A stretch of 64,000 bases of DNA from NCBI RefSeq assembly GCF_001183985.1, contig NZ_LFZW01000001.1, positions 3,214,059 to 3,278,058 on the forward strand, in the 5' to 3' direction. The notes beneath the pieces are model-generated. The model was not told where the DNA came from and did no database searches. It saw only the letters and a list, made by a program, of their open reading frames with translations. The position numbers and the translations under genes were made by a program. Below, piece by piece: positions 17,592 to 25,950 of this stretch. The stretch's first letter is position 1, and each line of letters begins with the position of its first letter. Source of the stretch: Peribacillus loiseleuriae (GTDB taxonomy: Bacteria; Bacillota; Bacilli; Bacillales; DSM-1321).

Positions 17592-17819
17592 TTACTCCCC
17601 ATTTAAATAAAACAGCATGAGCCTGCTAAACCAGGTCTCTTCTTCCGGATGTTCCGCTGTTGTTACTTTAATCGCTGTTCCTTTCGGCTCATCATAGCGA
17701 TGATACCCTTCAAACTCTTGATTTAACCATACCATGCCGCTATAAAAAAGAACAGTAAAGCTAACAAAGAGCAGCAATACTTTTGCCGTATGAAGTAACA
17801 TGGATAATGATGTCTTCAT
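17592..17819 (-). CDS. yqzK: DUF4227 membrane protein (YqzK-like)
   Basis: 75 residues with one N-terminal transmembrane segment ([19 protein letters not shown]) and a short external part rich in charged residues ([12 protein letters not shown]). The family has no known function and almost always lies between fur and xerD in Bacillaceae, as here. Start ATG with GGGACGGAGGGACGAA upstream. A repeat-B copy lies within its leader. Its last codon is five bases from the xerD start, so the two are probably cotranslated. Confidence 0.85.
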   Translation of the reverse strand: MKTSLSMLLHTAKVLLLFVSFTVLFYSGMVWLNQEFEGYHRYDEPKGTAIKVTTAEHPEEETWFSRLMLFYLNGE

Positions 17820-17852
17820 TTCGTCCCTCCGTCCCCTATTTATCCCGCTTTA

Positions 17853-17912
17853 ATTAACCATCTGTGGGAGGATGAAAAAACCTCACTGATGGAAGTTTCA
17901 CTTTATTCGAGT
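17853..17912 (-). repeat. repeat B, copy 4 (minus strand)
   Basis: Read on the minus strand: ATAAAGTGAAACTTCCATCA, GTGAGGTTTTTTCATCCTCCC, ACAGATGGTTAATTAAAGCG. The left arm is identical to the other copies; the right arm is diverged (ACAGATGGTTAATT for CACTGATGGTTAGTT). It lies 33 bases upstream of yqzK. Confidence 0.65.
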
Positions 17913-18003
17913 CTGTGCTCTTTGGTTCACAGTTCGAATAACTTGTCTTACTTCAATCTATGCCAAGTCAGACAGGTTTTATACGGGTTTTTGCTTTAAA
18001 TAA

Positions 18004-18035
18004 GGGAAATATGCAAAAAACCTTCTCCTTGTGTA
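18004..18035 (-). terminator. terminator of fur
   Basis: On the minus strand CCTTTTCC and GGAGAAGG pair around a short loop and are followed by TTTTTTG. It lies about 20 bases after the fur stop codon and separates fur from yqzK-xerD. Confidence 0.75.
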
Positions 18036-18052
18036 GGAAAAGGCTGCGTGAC

Positions 18053-18532
18053 TCATTCAGTTGCTTTATCATCTTCTGTGTTATCATCTTCTGTTTTATC
18101 ATGACATCTGTGGCAAATTCCGTGGAAGGTCAATCTATGATCTTTTATTTTAAAATTCCAATCACGTTCAACGATTACTTCTACATCTTCAAGCAAATCT
18201 TCCTGAATTTCGTCCACTGCTCCGCATTCCACACAGACAAGATGATGATGAAAATGTGCTGCGCCTTCCTGTCTTAAATCGTATCGGGACACTCCGTCAC
18301 CAAAGTTAATTTTATCAACTATTTTTAATTCAGTAAGCAATTCAAGCGTACGATATACTGTTGCCAAGCCTATCTCCGGCGACTTCTCTTTGACAAGGAG
18401 GTAAACGTCTTCAGCGCTTAAATGATCCTCTTCATGTTCAAGTAAAACGCGGACCGTCGCTTCTCGCTGAGGCGTCAATTTATAGCTGGACGAGTGCAAC
18501 TGCTTTTTTATTCGATCGATTCTAGTCTCCAT
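18053..18532 (-). CDS. fur: ferric uptake regulator Fur
   Basis: 159 residues, iron-dependent repressor. The winged-helix N-terminal domain starts METRIDRIKKQL and includes YKLTPQREATVRVLLEHEE and GLATVYRTLELLTEL. The dimerisation/metal domain contains AHFHHHLVCVECGAVDE and a second cysteine pair HGICHRCHDK that forms the structural zinc site. The C-terminal tail is acidic (TEDDNTEDDKATE). The ATG follows GGGAGGGAAAAGG. It sits between spoIIM and yqzK-xerD, the place of Fur (formerly YqkL) in B. subtilis rather than of PerR or Zur. Confidence 0.93.
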   Translation of the reverse strand: METRIDRIKKQLHSSSYKLTPQREATVRVLLEHEEDHLSAEDVYLLVKEKSPEIGLATVYRTLELLTELKIVDKINFGDGVSRYDLRQEGAAHFHHHLVCVECGAVDEIQEDLLEDVEVIVERDWNFKIKDHRLTFHGICHRCHDKTEDDNTEDDKATE

Positions 18533-18617
18533 ACCTTTTCCCTCCCGCGCCGTATCGTTTCTATTATATCAAAAGAGGGTAAACTGTCAAAAGAGAAAAT
18601 CGCTATCTGTTTATTTT

Positions 18618-19265
18618 TTACCTATTTAATAAACTAACAACATTTTTCATTAGAGATGGTGATACGTAGGCTTCAATTGCACCAGCTCCGGCTAGGAATA
18701 CGACCGATACGGTCAACGCAAATATATAACGCATGATAATCGGCTTTAAAGGCTCGCGAATTTGTTTCATTAGAATTCTTTGAATCATTTTCGTCGATAA
18801 CGAAACGGATATGACGGCGATGATGATAAATACAGGAACGATAATAATATTTTGCGGCAGAATCGAAACAAACGAAAGCAAAAAGCCCCCCCACCCCATT
18901 TGGCTAACCAAGAAGCCAACCGTAAATCCAACTACTATTCCTTTTAAAAACAGTAAAACCAAAATTACAGGCAGGCCGATTACAGACACTCCTAATATCC
19001 ACATAACCGCTATATATTTCACATTATGAGAAACGCTTTGAGTAAACATGTCCCAATCAGCCGTAATTTTCGCCTCGGATACTTGTCCAAAAAATTGCGA
19101 TAGATAATAAAATAAGTCATCGCTCTGAGTGAAGCTCAAACTATTTACAAGGATGGCCCCAAAGATGACCCCCATTAAAAATAGCACGGTAATAAACACG
19201 TACAATGAGGAATGTTCGTTGATATGATTAATTGCTGCGTTTTGTACGACGGATTTTTTCTTCAT
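18618..19265 (-). CDS. spoIIM: stage II sporulation protein M
   Basis: 215 residues. Part of the SpoIIDMP complex that drives membrane migration during engulfment. A basic N-terminus is followed by several membrane segments: YVFITVLFLMGVIFGAILV, IAVMWILGVSVIGLPVILVL, LPQNIIIVPVFIIIAVISVS and YIFALTVSVVFLAGAGAIEA. Length fits the family. Start follows GGGAGGAAAAAAG. It is made in the mother cell under sigma-E in B. subtilis; I could not define that promoter here. It sits beside fur as in B. subtilis. Confidence 0.93.
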   Translation of the reverse strand: MKKKSVVQNAAINHINEHSSLYVFITVLFLMGVIFGAILVNSLSFTQSDDLFYYLSQFFGQVSEAKITADWDMFTQSVSHNVKYIAVMWILGVSVIGLPVILVLLFLKGIVVGFTVGFLVSQMGWGGFLLSFVSILPQNIIIVPVFIIIAVISVSLSTKMIQRILMKQIREPLKPIIMRYIFALTVSVVFLAGAGAIEAYVSPSLMKNVVSLLNR

Positions 19266-19423
19266 CTTTTTTCCTCCCGACTATTGCTTACTAGATTGTA
19301 TGACGAGTTGTGTTCAATATGACTCTGTATTTTTCGAATTTAAAAACTTATTTGTTTTTTCGGATAACGGATAGGTTTCGTGTTATAATTTCCCAAGCTC
19401 ATTTTCACGTAGGAGGTAATGAA

Positions 19424-19987
19424 ATGAAGGCGATACTAAAGGATTTCCCGGAGAGAATTGAAACAGAGAGGCTTTATATGAGACCATGTCGGCCAGGAGA
19501 TGGACATGATGTTTATCGGGCCATTGTGCATTCCCGTGATCAGTTAAAAGAATGGCTTCCCTTCGCTATCCATGAACCTGCTTTGGAACATACGGAAGAA
19601 AATATTCGCCGTTCTTATGCTGATTTTATTTTAATGGAAGATATTCGGCTACATATCTACCGAAAAGAGGACGATTCTTTTATAGGGTCAACCGGACTTC
19701 ACAGAATCAACTGGAATGTTCCTAAATTTGAAATCGGCTATTGGATTGATACTCGCCATAGCAAACAAGGGTATATTACAGAGGCCGTAGAAGCTTTAAC
19801 CGATTTCGTCTTTGACTATTATGAAGCGAAACGAATTGAAATCCGCTGTGACCCGAACAATGTCAATAGCAGACGGATTCCCGAGAAATTAGGCTTTGTT
19901 CTTGAGGCGATTCTCAGAAATGATAGTGTGAGCGTGGATGGCGAATCAGTGCGGGATACTTGCGTGTTTTCGAAAATTACAAAATAA
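19424..19987 (+). CDS. RimJ/RimL-type GNAT acetyltransferase
   Basis: 187 residues. The start MKAILKDFPERIETERLYMR and the motif LHRINWNVPKFEIGYWID place it with RimJ/RimL/YdaF-type N-acetyltransferases. The acetyl-CoA loop is in DTRHSKQGYITEAVEAL, and DPNNVNSRRIPEKLGFVLEA is the typical C-terminal motif. The ATG at 19424 is preceded by AGGAGG at seven bases; the frame is open further upstream but without a ribosome binding site. Divergent from spoIIM. The acceptor (a ribosomal protein or small amine) cannot be told from sequence. Confidence 0.85.
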   Translation: MKAILKDFPERIETERLYMRPCRPGDGHDVYRAIVHSRDQLKEWLPFAIHEPALEHTEENIRRSYADFILMEDIRLHIYRKEDDSFIGSTGLHRINWNVPKFEIGYWIDTRHSKQGYITEAVEALTDFVFDYYEAKRIEIRCDPNNVNSRRIPEKLGFVLEAILRNDSVSVDGESVRDTCVFSKITK

Positions 19988-20096
19988 GAAAGAGGATGTC
20001 CCATAAGAAAAGTTAGACTCCGCAACTGCTACATATAGTTTAAATAAACTGTGTGATGAGTGTTGGGTCAAACTCTCTTGGGACATCCTCTTTCTT
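19988..20096. repeat. repeat A, copy 5
   Basis: Outer ends AGAAAGAGGATGTCCCA and TGGGACATCCTCTTTCT are perfectly complementary (17 bp). Inside are GTTAGACTCCGCAACTGC and GTGTTGGGTCAAACTCTC, diverged inner arms. It starts directly after the stop of the acetyltransferase gene and lies between convergent genes, so it probably terminates both. Confidence 0.75.
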
Positions 20097-20186
20097 TGCA
20101 GCTATATCGTATCGTCGCAATCTTTGTTCATTGTTTTCGCATTTCTACTCTTTTAGTAGCTAGTTTATGACTAGATGGAAAATTCT

Positions 20187-21374
20187 TCAATGAGATTCCT
20201 CATCATTTGCCTTTACTTTGCCATATCTTCCACCGCCACCTGTCTCAATTAGCAATTTCCCTTTACGTGCTAAATCAATATAACGAGCGATTTTTTCAGG
20301 GACGACCTGCTTTAATTGTTCAAAGGTTGCTTCATGCAAAATATTCATTTCTGTACCGAAATAATCCAGAAGTTTGTCCATTGTTTTCGGTCCAAGTCCT
20401 GGAATGAAATCGAGTGGAATTTGGTGAATATATGGTGGCCTCTCGCGGTAGTTGTGGGTGTGATTATTTTTCGCAAGCTCTGTAATCCGTAATGCAACAC
20501 CTTTGACGATTGCTTTTGCTCCGCAATTCAAGCACAATTTCGTATTTGGTTCAGCCGGTGTCAAACATTTCGCACAGACGGTATTATGATATTTGCCTAG
20601 CTTTGGATTCAGTCCATAATTCGTGGCAACTCTTCTGCCACCGGTTTCTCGAAGTGCCATGCTAAGCTCGGAAAAGCTTGGTTTTTCAAGCTCCAGTCTT
20701 TGATATTCCCTAGCAATTTTTCCGAGTGAATGGGCATCAGAGTTCGTAATAAATACATAATCGTTTAGCTCATTCATCTCTTTAGCCATGCTTGTATCTG
20801 AGCTTAATCCAAGTTCTATCGCATCAATTAGTTTCGGGTCAAATACTTCTGCTAAACTTTCACTGACCCCTTTTCCGTACAAACTTTTAAATGGGGTAAA
20901 CACATGGGCGGGGATGAACAGACCATCTAGCTCTTTCACCTTTAACTGCAGTGTTTTTCCATCACAATAAATGCGTTGCGAGCTGAGTTGAATATTTGTT
21001 ACATGCTGCGCCATCCAATTTGAGAAAAGCTTCATCTTATCTAATGTTGGAAAATAAACTAGTACATGGACTGGTCCCTGACACTGGCTATCATAGATTT
21101 CGATTTCTGAACCAGGAATGAGGGTCGTTTTGCCGAACTGCAAACCGCCCCCCTCTATTTCAGCTACACTTCCCTGCCTCATCAGCTCCTCTATTTCTTC
21201 CATGACTTCTGGTGAATGACAATCAATGACACCAATCATATCCAGCCCTTTACGTTCACTTGAGACCTTTAACACTTCCGTTAACGTTAAGGATTTAGCA
21301 CCAGTGATTTTAACTGCTTTGCCCGTCCATGTCCGCCCGATATGAATGTGAAGATCTGCATAATATTCATTCAT
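20187..21374 (-). CDS. yqxK: PHP-domain protein YqxK, endonuclease Q family
   Basis: 395 residues. The N-terminal PHP metal-binding domain begins with DLHIHIG and has further ligands in MIGVIDCHSPEVM, LIPGSEIEIYD, LFIPAHVFTPF and FITNSDAHSLG. Near residues 270-290 two CxxC pairs (CAKCLTP and CLNCGAK) form a zinc ribbon. The C-terminus has a helix-hairpin-helix (FIPGLGPKTMDKLLDYFGT). This is the layout of endonuclease Q, known to nick DNA at deaminated bases in some archaea and bacilli; activity here is inferred. It is one base downstream of nudF, so the two probably form an operon that cleans nucleotides and DNA. Confidence 0.85.
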   Translation of the reverse strand: MNEYYADLHIHIGRTWTGKAVKITGAKSLTLTEVLKVSSERKGLDMIGVIDCHSPEVMEEIEELMRQGSVAEIEGGGLQFGKTTLIPGSEIEIYDSQCQGPVHVLVYFPTLDKMKLFSNWMAQHVTNIQLSSQRIYCDGKTLQLKVKELDGLFIPAHVFTPFKSLYGKGVSESLAEVFDPKLIDAIELGLSSDTSMAKEMNELNDYVFITNSDAHSLGKIAREYQRLELEKPSFSELSMALRETGGRRVATNYGLNPKLGKYHNTVCAKCLTPAEPNTKLCLNCGAKAIVKGVALRITELAKNNHTHNYRERPPYIHQIPLDFIPGLGPKTMDKLLDYFGTEMNILHEATFEQLKQVVPEKIARYIDLARKGKLLIETGGGGRYGKVKANDEESH

Positions 21375-21926
21375 TTATTTGTTGATCGCTTTTTGTAGTT
21401 GTAAATATTGAACCGCATATGCCGTTTTTGCATCTTTGATTTTTCCTTCTGTTTCATACTTAATAGCTTCTTCTAAGGTTAATTCCATCAGTTCGACAAA
21501 TTCATCATCATCTGTTACTGCTGGCTGCTCTATTTTTCGCAAACCATGAGCCACATACATATGCACAATTTCATCGGCAAACCCAGGTGATGTATAGAAA
21601 GACGTAAGATGCTCCATTTTCTTACAGCCATACCCTGTTTCTTCTTCTAATTCACGTGCAGCCGAAGCAGCAGGATCTTCTCCTGGTTCAAGCTTACCCG
21701 CAGGAATCTCAACGAGACTTCTCTCCATTGCCTTTCGATACTGCTCGACCATGATAATCTTCCCTTCATCGGTTACCGCAATGACAGCAACTGCCCCCGG
21801 ATGCTTAATAATTTCCCGTTTGCTCGTATTCCCGTCTGGCAGCTCGACTTCATCCACCTGTAAGCTGATGATTCTTCCTTTAAATATAGATTGAGACGTA
21901 AGTGTTTTTTCTTCAAACTTTTTCAT
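21375..21926 (-). CDS. nudF: ADP-ribose pyrophosphatase, Nudix hydrolase
   Basis: 183 residues. Hydrolyses ADP-ribose to AMP and ribose 5-phosphate. The Nudix box is intact: GKLEPGEDPAASAA followed by RELEEETGYG, fitting Gx5Ex7REUxEExGU. Other family parts are KREIIKHPGAVAVIAVTDEG and FYTSPGFADEIVHMYVA. I chose the ATG at 21926 because AAGGAGT lies seven bases upstream and length matches NudF (about 185); the frame is open ten codons further. It is followed at once by yqxK and is divergent from the mciZ-like gene. Confidence 0.92.
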   Translation of the reverse strand: MKKFEEKTLTSQSIFKGRIISLQVDEVELPDGNTSKREIIKHPGAVAVIAVTDEGKIIMVEQYRKAMERSLVEIPAGKLEPGEDPAASAARELEEETGYGCKKMEHLTSFYTSPGFADEIVHMYVAHGLRKIEQPAVTDDDEFVELMELTLEEAIKYETEGKIKDAKTAYAVQYLQLQKAINK

Positions 21927-22001
21927 TTTATCCACTCCTTGTTCTACTTCTAGCATGATCGTTCATATATTTTACCATAATAATGCTGGAGAGTGATTTT
22001 T

Positions 22002-22163
22002 ATGAAGCTGTATGTATTGGAAAAAGGGATTGTTCTTACGGGAAAGAGTTGGGAAATTAAGCAAAAGCTCAAAGAATTTCAATTGAAATATGAATTTGTC
22101 AGCGATTGGATTCACGACATTCACTCATCGAAAAAAGAACGAGTTCTAACACGTATCAAGTGA
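22002..22163 (+). CDS. mciZ: MciZ-like FtsZ inhibitor (53 residues)
   Basis: A short gene encoding 53 residues, starting MKLYVLEKGIVL and continuing TGKSWEIKQKLKEF, then YEFVSDWIHDI. It aligns without gaps to the 40-residue B. subtilis MciZ as I remember it (pattern KGxVLxGKxWEIxxKLKEx then VxDWI). MciZ caps FtsZ filaments in the mother cell during sporulation. It also lies beside nudF, as in B. subtilis, which supports the call. The ribosome binding site is GGAGAGTGA. It has a basic C-terminal extension of about 13 residues (SSKKERVLTRIK) absent from the B. subtilis peptide. A sigma-E promoter is expected but I could not place one with confidence. Confidence 0.8.
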   Translation: MKLYVLEKGIVLTGKSWEIKQKLKEFQLKYEFVSDWIHDIHSSKKERVLTRIK

Positions 22164-22310
22164 AAAACAGACTGTTTCTTGATTATTTTAAAGAGAACCA
22201 CCACTTTCTATTCCGATAATGTTAATTCTTTGAGTAAGTTACCTTCCTCCTTTACAATTGATTTATAATTAAATTGTATAATGAAACAGTCATGATGAGG
22301 AGTGAATACA

Positions 22311-23231
22311 TTGGAAAAGAGAAAGTTAGGGAATTCTGACTTACATGTTTCTAAGATTGGTCTGGGCTGTATGTCGCTAGGGACAGATGAAAACCAAGCA
22401 AAGGAAATCATTATGGCTGCGCTTGATGAAGGAATCAATTACTTTGATACGGCAGATTTATATCATTTTGGTCAAAATGAAAAGATTGTTGGGGAATCGC
22501 TCCAATCTGTCCGCGATGATGTGGTGATTGCCACAAAAGTTGGCAATCGTTGGAATGAAAATCATGACAGCTGGGGCTGGGATCCTTCCGCAGGCTATAT
22601 TAAAAAAGCGGTAAAAGATAGCCTGCACCGTCTGGGGACGGACTATATCGATCTCTACCAGCTCCACGGAGGCACGATGGAAGATAATATTGAGGAAACG
22701 ATTGATGCGTTCGAAGAATTAAAAAAAGAAGGCTATATCCGCTATTACGGCATTTCTTCCATTCGACCGAATGTCATTAAAGAATTTGCTGCGAATTCCA
22801 ACATTGAATCCGTGATGATGCAATACAGCCTGCTTGATCGTCGACCTGAAGAATGGCTACCGCTGCTTTTTGATAATAAAATCAGCATGATTGCCCGAGG
22901 ACCCGTTGCGAAAGGGATTCTAAGCGAAAAAATGCTTGAGAAAGCTTCTGAAAATATAACACAGAACGGATACTTAGATTATAGCTTTACAGAATTAGAA
23001 GACATCCTGCCACAGATAAAAGAAAAACTATCTCCACGCAATATGAATGAAACAGCACTACAATATGTTCTATCACAACCAGAGATCGGCGCAGTTATTC
23101 CAGGAGCAAGCTCCGTACAGCAGCTTCGTGAAAACTGCCGTGCCGCTTGTGGTACTCCACTTTCTGAAGTTGAGATTCTTTTCGTAAAACAATTGACGAA
23201 AGCAGGAATTTACGACAACCACCGTGATTAA
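22311..23231 (+). CDS. yqkF: aldo/keto reductase YqkF
   Basis: 306 residues, NADPH-dependent oxidoreductase of the aldo-keto reductase superfamily. Catalytic tetrad residues lie in NYFDTADLYHFG (Asp, Tyr), VVIATKVGNRW (Lys) and IDLYQLHGG (His). NADPH-binding motifs are RGPVAKGILS and IPGASSVQQLREN. The TTG at 22311 is preferred, ten bases after GATGAGG; an in-frame GTG nine bases earlier is too close to that site. High overall similarity to YqkF. The substrate is unknown. It is convergent with yqkE across a repeat-A element. Confidence 0.88.
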   Translation: MEKRKLGNSDLHVSKIGLGCMSLGTDENQAKEIIMAALDEGINYFDTADLYHFGQNEKIVGESLQSVRDDVVIATKVGNRWNENHDSWGWDPSAGYIKKAVKDSLHRLGTDYIDLYQLHGGTMEDNIEETIDAFEELKKEGYIRYYGISSIRPNVIKEFAANSNIESVMMQYSLLDRRPEEWLPLLFDNKISMIARGPVAKGILSEKMLEKASENITQNGYLDYSFTELEDILPQIKEKLSPRNMNETALQYVLSQPEIGAVIPGASSVQQLRENCRAACGTPLSEVEILFVKQLTKAGIYDNHRD

Positions 23232-23235
23232 CTAA

Positions 23236-23324
23236 GAAGGGTCAGACCCCGCAACTACATATCCACCTCAAATTAAGCGTAAGTAACGCTTTAACCTGTT
23301 CATAGAGTGCGAGGTCAGACCCTT
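23236..23324. repeat. repeat A, copy 6
   Basis: GAAGGGTCAGACCCCGCAAC at the left and GTGCGAGGTCAGACCCTTTT at the right, with an AT-rich interior containing CATAGAGTGC. The left end itself contains the palindrome GGGTCAGACCC. It fills the gap between the convergent genes yqkF and yqkE and probably ends both transcripts. Confidence 0.7.
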
Positions 23325-23331
23325 TTCGTGT

Positions 23332-23583
23332 TTATTTATAATTCTTCCAATTTAGATCACTTTCACCGAGAAGTTCTTCAAACGACTTGTTTTTCTCACG
23401 TAATCTTCGTTCTTCTTTCTTTTTCGCTTCTTCCGCTGCTTTTTCCGCCGCTTGAGCTTCAGTCAGCTCTTTCTGTTTGCTTTTAAGCTGCGCCATAATA
23501 TCCCCACCGATTAAATCGCCAAGCTTTAACGAATCGTCTTTTTCTCTTTTGGGTTGTTGTTGCTTCGTTTGCTTTTTCTTCAT
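23332..23583 (-). CDS. yqkE: DUF3886 protein YqkE
   Basis: 83 residues, very rich in Lys, Glu, Gln and Ala. After a basic start (MKKKQTKQQQPKREKDD) comes SLKLGDLIGGDIMAQLKSKQ, then a long charged helix (AEKAAEEAKKKEERRLREK) likely to be a coiled coil, and the conserved end FEELLGESDLNWKNYK. This is the YqkE family of unknown function. The ribosome binding site is GAGGAGGTTTTTAACG. Between yqkF and yqkD as in B. subtilis. Confidence 0.88.
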   Translation of the reverse strand: MKKKQTKQQQPKREKDDSLKLGDLIGGDIMAQLKSKQKELTEAQAAEKAAEEAKKKEERRLREKNKSFEELLGESDLNWKNYK

Positions 23584-23710
23584 CGTTAAAAACCTCCTCT
23601 AAATTCGTATCTATTAGTATATCACGATTGCTTCATTGTTTGGATTCATTTGTCATCTGATTCTGCCAGCTATATAATAATAGTATTTCATGGAAATCGA
23701 GGGATGTACT

Positions 23711-24628
23711 TTGAAAAAGTGGTTTTTTGCGTTAGCCGGAGTGCTGATTTACATAATCGGAATCGGCATCTATTTTTCCAATCGAGTCATGTTTATGAAG
23801 AAAAAAGAAGATGAATTTATTAAAAATCGTGAAATTACAGCAAAGCGCTTGAATCCACAAGATTTTGCGGCGCTACCAAAAACGGAAAGCTGGGTGGATT
23901 CGCCTTCAGGCTATCCATTGAAATGTTTATTTATTGAGCCACATGATACGAATAAATGGGTAATTATTTGCCATGGGGTGACGGAAAATAAGGTAAACTC
24001 GATTAAATATAGTGCAATTTTTCTTGAACGTGGCTTTAATACAATCATTTATGATCACCGCCGCCACGGGGAATCTGGTGGTAAAACAAGCAGCTATGGC
24101 CATTATGAGAAATTCGATTTACAGGCGGTAATTACTAAATTAAAGAAACAAAAAGGTGACAATCTTCTTATTGGCATTCATGGTGAATCTATGGGGGCGG
24201 CAACTTTACTTTTGTATGCTGGAATGGTTGAAGACGGAGCTGATTTTTATATCGCCGATTGTCCATTTTCTAATTTTGACGAGCAGTTGCAGTATCAAAT
24301 TACGAAGGAGATTCCTTTGCCTGCCTGGACAGTACTTCCAATTGGCCGCGCCTTCATCAGGATTCGCGACCATTATTGGACGAGTGAAATCTCGCCGATT
24401 GACTTTGTGCAAAATATTAAGAAACCGGTTCTGTTCATTCATAGTCAAAATGACTCGTTCATTCCAGCTTCGATGACCGTTGATCTATTCGAAAAGAAAC
24501 AAGGGCCCAAGCAGCTATATTTAGCAGTCAACGGCGCACATGCTCAATCATACAATGAAAATCGCGAAGAGTATGAGCAGGCGATTGATGAATTTCTTAA
24601 TAACTATGTATTGGCCAAGGAGACATAA
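23711..24628 (+). CDS. yqkD: alpha/beta hydrolase YqkD
   Basis: 305 residues, equal to the B. subtilis protein when started at the TTG at 23711, which is seven bases after GAGGG; the ATG at 23690 lacks a ribosome binding site. An N-terminal membrane segment (FFALAGVLIYIIGIGIYFS) anchors it. The catalytic domain has HGVTENKVNS, the nucleophile elbow GIHGESMGAATLL, the acid in HSQNDSFIP and the histidine in VNGAHAQSY. It belongs to the serine aminopeptidase S33-like hydrolases. The substrate is unknown. Confidence 0.88.
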   Translation: MKKWFFALAGVLIYIIGIGIYFSNRVMFMKKKEDEFIKNREITAKRLNPQDFAALPKTESWVDSPSGYPLKCLFIEPHDTNKWVIICHGVTENKVNSIKYSAIFLERGFNTIIYDHRRHGESGGKTSSYGHYEKFDLQAVITKLKKQKGDNLLIGIHGESMGAATLLLYAGMVEDGADFYIADCPFSNFDEQLQYQITKEIPLPAWTVLPIGRAFIRIRDHYWTSEISPIDFVQNIKKPVLFIHSQNDSFIPASMTVDLFEKKQGPKQLYLAVNGAHAQSYNENREEYEQAIDEFLNNYVLAKET

Positions 24629-24691
24629 TCTGTTTTATTGTAAAGTTAGACACTAAACTCCATGAAAAAAACTTATCCTTATCTTTCAACG

Positions 24692-24735
24692 AAAAAGCCG
24701 CTTTGTAGGAATTCTCTCCTGCAAACGGCTTTTTT
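24692..24735. terminator. bidirectional terminator between yqkD and yqkB
   Basis: AAAAAGCCGCTTTG..AGG pairs with CCTGCAAACGGCTTTTTT; runs of A and T flank the stem on both sides, so it can stop transcription from either convergent gene. Its right edge touches the yqkB stop codon. Confidence 0.85.
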
Positions 24736-25061
24736 CATACCATTTTATTATGAAAGCTTAATCGCGGATTCAGCATGCCATTTGGGCTTTTTAGCTGAAA
24801 ACTGTTCACTTCCGGTACAAAATCAATTTTCATTACTTCATCGAGAAAAATGGCCTTTGTACGCTCTATATATACAGGCATATGATTCGTGTCAATTAGC
24901 TCGTCGTCTGCATTGGTTTCACGCACCAGCCATAATGCCGTTACCCCGCTCATCACACAGCCGCAGCCTTCTGTATCATACTTTAATTTCATATAGCCAT
25001 TCTGTCCATTAAGTATTTCCATCATTTTCTGTTGAGCCGTCTCTGTCCATTCGATTTTCAT
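24735..25061 (-). CDS. yqkB: HesB/IscA-like protein YqkB
   Basis: 108 residues. Begins MKIEWTETAQQKMMEIL and contains LKYDTEGCGCVMSGVTALWL, where the CGC resembles cysteines of iron-sulfur A-type carriers, though the C-terminal CGC of true IscA is absent. The family is annotated as iron-sulfur cluster biosynthesis-like; direct evidence is lacking. The ATG at 25061 has AAGGAGT at seven bases upstream. Confidence 0.8.
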   Translation of the reverse strand: MKIEWTETAQQKMMEILNGQNGYMKLKYDTEGCGCVMSGVTALWLVRETNADDELIDTNHMPVYIERTKAIFLDEVMKIDFVPEVNSFQLKSPNGMLNPRLSFHNKMV

Positions 25062-25081
25062 ACTTTCCACTCCTTATCGAG

Positions 25082-25554
25082 CCCTATTATACCGAATCTC
25101 TCCTATTGCGTTAATTAATCTGCTTATAAGCCGATTATCTACATCTTCAATGTGTACTTTATGTACTGCCTATCGAACTCATTTATTCTGTGATGAAGAA
25201 GCTCCCTTTTCTTGATCTACTATAATCATCTAGTCGTAGTACTTTTTCTGAGAACAATGAGCTGATCATGATTAATTATAGCGAAAAAAGAGTAGGTTAA
25301 GTATTTTTAATCTCACATTCAAAAAAAGAGTAAAATAGAGTGAAGAAATATGAATGAGGGATTATCAAATAGTGTATGATGTTGCCATTATTGGTAAAAG
25401 TCTATGCGACTTAGTACCCCCTTCCTTTTTTAGTTATTGGGATAAGTTATGTAATTGTTTTTTGTCCATTAGATATGCTTCAGTTTGGCTTGAACTTGAA
25501 ATCGATAATATCCTTTATATTTCTTAAAAAAATACGTCCAAAAAAAAGAAATAG
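25082..25554. other. non-coding interval upstream of crcB
   Basis: No intact gene is seen. A plus-strand stretch from about 25375 reads VYDVAIIGKSLCDLV and resembles the start of a flavoprotein, but it has no start codon in frame and no glycine-rich continuation. I looked for a fluoride riboswitch upstream of the crcB pair and could not recognise its conserved core. Confidence 0.4.
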
Positions 25555-25950
25555 GTGATTAAAATAAATGTATTAGCAGTTATGCTTGGTGGCTTTTTCG
25601 GTGCTGTATGTAGGTATGCTTTGGGAGAATGGATACCTACAACTAATGGGTTTCCTTTGGGTACCTTACTAATAAATCTGATTGGGTGCATCTTCCTCGG
25701 TTGGTTTCTAACATTTGTGAGCCAAAAGAAAACAATAAGACCTGAATTTACTTTAATTATTGGAACAGGATTTATCGGTTCATTTACAACCTTTTCTACC
25801 TTTTCAGTGGAGACGATTCATTTATTCCAAGAAGGTCTTGTTTTTCTAGCCCTACTCTATATTTTAACTACCACAATACTCGGCTTACTATTAGCATATT
25901 TAGGTCGTAAATTGGCAGTAACATATAAAGCAAAAGGAGATGTAGTATGA
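25555..25950 (+). CDS. crcB: fluoride exporter CrcB/Fluc, first subunit
   Basis: 131 residues with four hydrophobic segments. Family motifs are GGFFGAVCRYALGEW, GTLLINLIGCIFLGW and TGFIGSFTTFSTFSVE (the conserved phenylalanine and threonine track of the fluoride channel). Fluc proteins form dual-topology dimers that let fluoride leave the cytosol. In Bacillus two different subunits are often encoded in tandem and form a heterodimer, as seems the case here. The start codon is a GTG at 25555; no strong ribosome binding site is visible and the exact start is uncertain. The end overlaps the next gene by four bases. Confidence 0.9.
   Translation: MIKINVLAVMLGGFFGAVCRYALGEWIPTTNGFPLGTLLINLIGCIFLGWFLTFVSQKKTIRPEFTLIIGTGFIGSFTTFSTFSVETIHLFQEGLVFLALLYILTTTILGLLLAYLGRKLAVTYKAKGDVV

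Noticed and set aside
25375..25527. Frame beginning VYDVAIIGKSLCDLV upstream of crcB, like the start of a flavoprotein
   Set aside because: No start codon or ribosome binding site in frame and no GxGxxG continuation; similarity covers only about eight residues.
25082..25554. Fluoride riboswitch expected upstream of crcB
   Set aside because: I could not find the conserved GGCGATGG-type start or the CTGATG-containing core in this interval.
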